Assembly (NCBI GenBank): GCA_022410635.1
Contig: JAJVDF010000019.1
Span: forward strand, 1,988,307-2,052,306
DNA length: 64,000 nucleotides
Direction of reading: 5' to 3'
Origin: Tretioscincus oriximinensis
Taxonomy: Eukaryota > Chordata > Lepidosauria > Squamata > Gymnophthalmidae
Shown: one piece after another, positions 60,623 through 64,000 of the stretch
How positions within the stretch are numbered: position 1 is the stretch's first letter
Layout of the letters: each line of letters opens with the position of its first letter
Program-made: the position numbers and the translations under genes
Notes under the pieces: model-generated
What the model was told of the DNA's origin: nothing
Seen by the model: only the letters and a program-made list of their open reading frames with translations
Database searches by the model: none

Positions 60623-60991
60623 TAAGGTGCACGACGTTATAAAACCACTACAAAACTATAATCCAGAATACAATAACCGCGTGTCTGTGCCCACCAAACA
60701 TGTATATTCTGTGACCAATGCCCTAATTCCGTAATATCGCTCATTGATCTTATCGCCCTGCAGTCTGAGAATTTTTTTTAATTCACAACAGCCAATAGAA
60801 ACAATTGCTGTGTTCTTGCTTGTTTTAACATCACACGTCTTAATTTGTGCACATGCTGACACTTATGAGAGTACGGGTACTCTCCGCAACAATGCCTGAA
60901 TCTGAGCAATAGTTTATTCCAGGGAAAACGTAGCACGTGTTCCTTATAGCTCCATGAATGAGGTAGAAAATAGTCATGTGCGTGCAGCCTA
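60623..60991 (-). mobile_element. hAT-like MITE (family B), copy 2
   Basis: Homologous in reverse to 26893-27315: AACAGCCAATAGAAACAATT here matches the complement of the TTTCTATTGGCTGTTG block there, and CACCAAACATGTATATTCTG matches GAATATACATGTTTGGTG. The right end is TGCGTGCAGCCTAA. No transposase. Confidence 0.75.
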
Positions 60992-61410
60992 AGTTCAGAC
61001 AAGCATCCACTATTTGACTATGTACNATTAATATCTGATACAGCGAATTTTATACTAATTTATTGATGAGTGATTCTGATTATCTCAGCGATCCACAATT
61101 CTGTTTAGATATATGCTGAATTGTTGTGCATCTGTCACTTCTGGTCAGGACATTTTGCACTGATTGAAGCATCACTTGTCAGATTGTCACAGGCATACAG
61201 TATGTATTGAAGAAATTCACGTTTTGTTTTGGAGGCATATTACATTATTTGTAAATATTAATGAAGGAGGAAAAAAACACTCTTTCCCTCGGCTATTACA
61301 GAAGTCAGTTTGGGTAGCTTTTCTGTCTTTACTATCTTTGCAATGCTCCGTTCCATTTTCAAATCTACACTTCAGCCTTGAATAGTTCCATACACAACAA
61401 GCTTACATTT

Positions 61411-61899
61411 AGGCTGCATTCCCATTACCCNTTAACGTGCTCACTACTGCGAAGCCAAAGCCCAGCATTCTGATTTTGTTACCATAAAAACGGGCTTGGA
61501 AGTACTGTGCCGTTGCTCTAAATGCACACCACTTGTTTCTGCTCCGCAGTTCCTGGTGAAACTGCATTGTCGCTGCTGATTTTTGTAATTCGCATCATTT
61601 GTACTCTGACAATGGAGATCTGAGACCAAAAGTGAGAGAGAGAGCAGAGCTTTTGTTTTTCATTTCCTNCAGGCTCAGCTACTCCTCTCCCTCCTCTGGA
61701 AAAGCAGGTTCTTCCTTGTTACTGCAGCCTGGTGGAACAAAGATTCATTGAACACTCAGCAGCCAAGAAATGGGGCTGTTAACATGAAATGAATCCTCAG
61801 GTAAAATTGCCTGCATTTTAAGCCCTCACTTCACTTTCATTTTGGAATGGTAAAATCCGTTTTCCATTCCTTTGTAAAGGTCTAATGGGAATACAGCCT
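61411..61899 (+). mobile_element. hAT-like MITE (family A), complete
   Basis: Inverted termini AGGCTGCATTCCCATTA (61411-61427) and TAATGGGAATACAGCCT (61883-61899), one mismatch. The 489-bp interior has no ORF and is homologous to 47563-48282 (reverse orientation). No clear TSD. Confidence 0.8.
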
Positions 61900-62157
61900 T
61901 AGTAAATATGAAGATTTGAAAAAGAAAGCAAAGCAAATGAGAGAAAGACTATACATTGCTTGCTGCATTAATGCTTACCTGCCTCATTTTAAAGGGATCA
62001 TAAGAGATTTTGACATTAACATCATTTCTAGAACAATTTTCAATTACTGCCCTTATTGTCGAGAAATGAAACATTGCAGACAGAATCTTTAGGAAACCTC
62101 AGACCCTGTTAATAATCTAATTTCGGGTTAATTGTCTCCTTTAAGAAGCTCACTAGT

Positions 62158-62228
62158 CTGAGAATGAGTGAGAGAGTGAGTGAGAGAGTGAGTGAGAGTG
62201 TGAGAGTGAGAGTGTGTGTGAGAGAGAA
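62158..62228. repeat. (GTGA/GAGT)n low-complexity repeat
   Basis: GAGTGAGAGAGTGAGTGAGA-type repeat of about 70 bp. Confidence 0.9.
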
Positions 62229-62229
62229 T

Positions 62230-63415
62230 AGTGCTGAGATAATTCTGGGTTTTATAACTTGACTGGATATGACCTCACTTACTACTGCTCAAATTGAAGT
62301 CCAATATACAATGGACCATGCTCAGATCTACTTATATGAATCTGCAATCATATTGTTGATTCAATTGTGCAGTTGATGAAGAGCCTGCTTTTTAATTGAC
62401 CACTGGAGTTATTCAGTGAAAATTATCTCAAGCCCCACACTATGATCACTTCCTCCATTACTGTAAAAGTGAAGAACTAATGAAATCAGCAAGCATTTGT
62501 AAGTGGAATTTAACAGAAATAATATTGCTTTTTTTTTAAAGACTTTGTTTCTCATTTCNCGCCCTTCAGACTTTTACTAGGGAATTTTCCATTGTTAATA
62601 CATCACAGGGCACTTTATAGTTAGAGCTATAAAACAATATTAGATTGTCTAATCTTGATGTGTGATATGGTAGCAGGGCTTAATAAAAGGATTGTGAGCT
62701 TTTAACCTTTATTTCCTTACAGTTAGAAAGTTGAGTTTTGTGAGCAAACCAAGATTGTCTCATTGACAAGCAGAATATTCGTAAATCTATTATCACTTAA
62801 AGCTAACAGACAAACCTTGGGGAAGCCAATAGATTTGCCTTTACAAGTCCCAGAGACATTAAGAAGCCACTGTACATTACGGATGAAGGCCACACAGCAC
62901 AGTCAGCTTAAAACAATAGTCTGCTTTAGGCAATCTCTGAGAAAGCATACACATAGGCTTATAAGAGGAAAAACTATCTATCTAATTCTGTATACCAATA
63001 AACCCCTCTGATTTTAAATGATACGCAAAGGCAAGACGTTTAGACCGATGGTGATGATTATAGATTATAAATCAATAAATAAACACAAACTGAAGGTGAG
63101 TTAAAAGGGGTGGTTGACTTACTATTTTTTACTCAATTTGCTTTACTTTGTATGAGATTCGAAGAAGTGTCAAGAGCATTCATACCCCTTTGAATGGCTG
63201 AGGTACTCCAGGTATTTGACTGTGGTAACTCCTTCCATGGAATTTGGGTTTAAGTCATGAATTCCCAGAGAAGTTTGGTTAAGACTATTGAGCTTATTCT
63301 GTTGCAGTGACTTATATATGCACCCGTGACAACAGTTGATAGGATTCTGGGTCAATGCTCATATGCATGGACACGTGTCAACCAGTAACCCAGCCCAGAA
63401 GTTGACAGCAAAAGA
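62230..63415. other. Unannotated AT-rich stretch
   Basis: No repeat family or exon recognised. The open frame at 62763-63011 has no domain signature. Confidence 0.4.
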
Positions 63416-63610
63416 GCAACTCACTCGTTCCTGCTTGCTGCCCATGTTTCCATGTCAGGATCATGGCTGGAGGTGGGTGGGTTGAGTAGGCAGTGTCTGC
63501 TGCTTCCTTGTTCCCACCATCACTGCTAGAAGCCAAGTGATCATGTAGGTGAGCTTACTCTAAACAAAGGAGCTAGCAGCACTTTGAGACTAACTTGAGA
63601 AAAGTGGTTG

Positions 63611-63648
63611 GCATAAGCTTTCGTAGACAGGTCTACTTCTTCAGATGC
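63611..63648 (-). ncRNA. Hammerhead ribozyme-like motif, PLE copy 3, left arm
   Basis: Minus strand: GCAT, CTGAAGA, extra A, GTAGAC-CT-GTCTAC, GAA, AGCT, T, ATGC. All core residues are intact and helix II is fully Watson-Crick. Confidence 0.72.
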
Positions 63649-63660
63649 ATTAGTCCCTCA

Positions 63661-63698
63661 GCATCTGAAGAAGTAGACCTGTCTACAAAAGCTTATGC
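63661..63698 (+). ncRNA. Hammerhead-like motif, PLE copy 3, right arm (G12 lost)
   Basis: Same layout as the left arm, but the GAA after helix II reads AAA (63687-63689). Position G12, the general base in hammerhead catalysis, is therefore replaced, and this arm is predicted inactive. Confidence 0.7.
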
Positions 63699-63797
63699 CA
63701 ACCACTTTTCTCAAGTTAGTCTCAAAGTGTTGCTAGCTCCTTTGCTGGACTTTCTGCTAGACTAACACGGCTATTTCTCTGAAATTAATCTAAACAA

Positions 63798-64000
63798 TTG
63801 GTCTTCTTGTTGCTACTGCTGTTGCTGTGTGGGCTGAGTGAATGACGTCTGCCTGCTGCTGCCATCATGACCATCACTGGCAGCAAGCTGCCTGGCTAAT
63901 CCAGATAGGCCAAGTCAGTGGTTTCAATGCTCCTCAATGCTGCCATCAGCAGACCTTTGACCAGCCTATCTTTGCTGCTGCTATTGCCACTTTGGTCCCA
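63798..64000. other. GC-richer, CTG-rich segment
   Basis: Repeated words such as CTGCTGCTGCCATCATGACC and GCTGCCATCAGCAG occur. Similar words lie on the other side of the PLE at 63425-63555, so the PLE probably inserted into an imperfect GC-rich repeat. Family unknown. Confidence 0.4.

Larger units (their letters stand above)
63559..63797 (+). mobile_element. Palindromic Penelope-like terminal repeat with 9-bp TSD
   Basis: Flanked by the direct repeat TCTAAACAA (63559-63567 and 63789-63797). The left arm is an inverted copy of the PLE 3' end. The right arm is a direct copy that runs on through TTTGCTGGACTTTCTGCTAG to ACTAACACGGCTATTTCTCT. The two arms mirror each other around ATTAGTCCCTCA. 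Head-to-head terminal repeats are a known PLE insertion structure. There is no coding sequence. Confidence 0.88.

Overview
This window is nuclear DNA from a sauropsid, most likely a squamate (lizard or gecko). It is AT-rich and I find no convincing intact host gene. The taxon is inferred from the repeat mix: L2 and CR1 LINEs, a truncated L1, Penelope-like elements (PLEs), two tRNA-derived SINE families, hAT-like and Tc1-like MITEs, and long GAA/TTC arrays beside SINE tails. Almost all the open reading frames are chance frames, microsatellite translations or transposon remnants. The sequence also has many isolated single Ns and one long N run (28012-28815).

Layout. 1-355 is a ~52-bp minisatellite. 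2.9-18.8 kb holds four copies of a tRNA-SINE (SINE-A, all minus strand), a minus-strand PLE with a GIY-YIG endonuclease remnant (4.7-5.7 kb), an old L2 fragment (6.2 kb), a hAT-like MITE (9.7-10.1 kb), a 5'-truncated L1 (10.6-11.26 kb), and an unidentified coding-like segment on the minus strand (15.2-15.5 kb). 18.8-27.5 kb holds a foldback MITE, a second PLE with a 12-bp target-site duplication, an LTR-like GC-rich repeat, a (TTA)n array, a Tc1-like hairpin and another MITE. 27.5-30.7 kb is a GC-rich, fairly young but broken L2 LINE on the minus strand. It is interrupted by a foreign segment and by the assembly gap. 31-53 kb holds CR1 fragments, SINEs, MITEs and a probable solo LTR. 54-64 kb holds a GC-rich three-armed foldback element, a large (TTC)n array, a plus-strand CR1, a SINE tail with (CTT)n, two further MITEs and a palindromic PLE terminal repeat.

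The most notable signal is in the PLE termini. Four arms at three loci carry a motif that fits a minimal type I hammerhead ribozyme: a GCAU/AUGC helix I, a CUGAAGA core, a 6-bp helix II, GAA, and a palindromic AGCU helix III suited to dimer formation. One arm has lost the catalytic G12. Also worth checking are the coding-like segment at 15.2 kb, the nearly perfect Tc1-like hairpins, and the L2-like 3' tails of the SINEs, several of which lie next to the GAA/TTC microsatellites.
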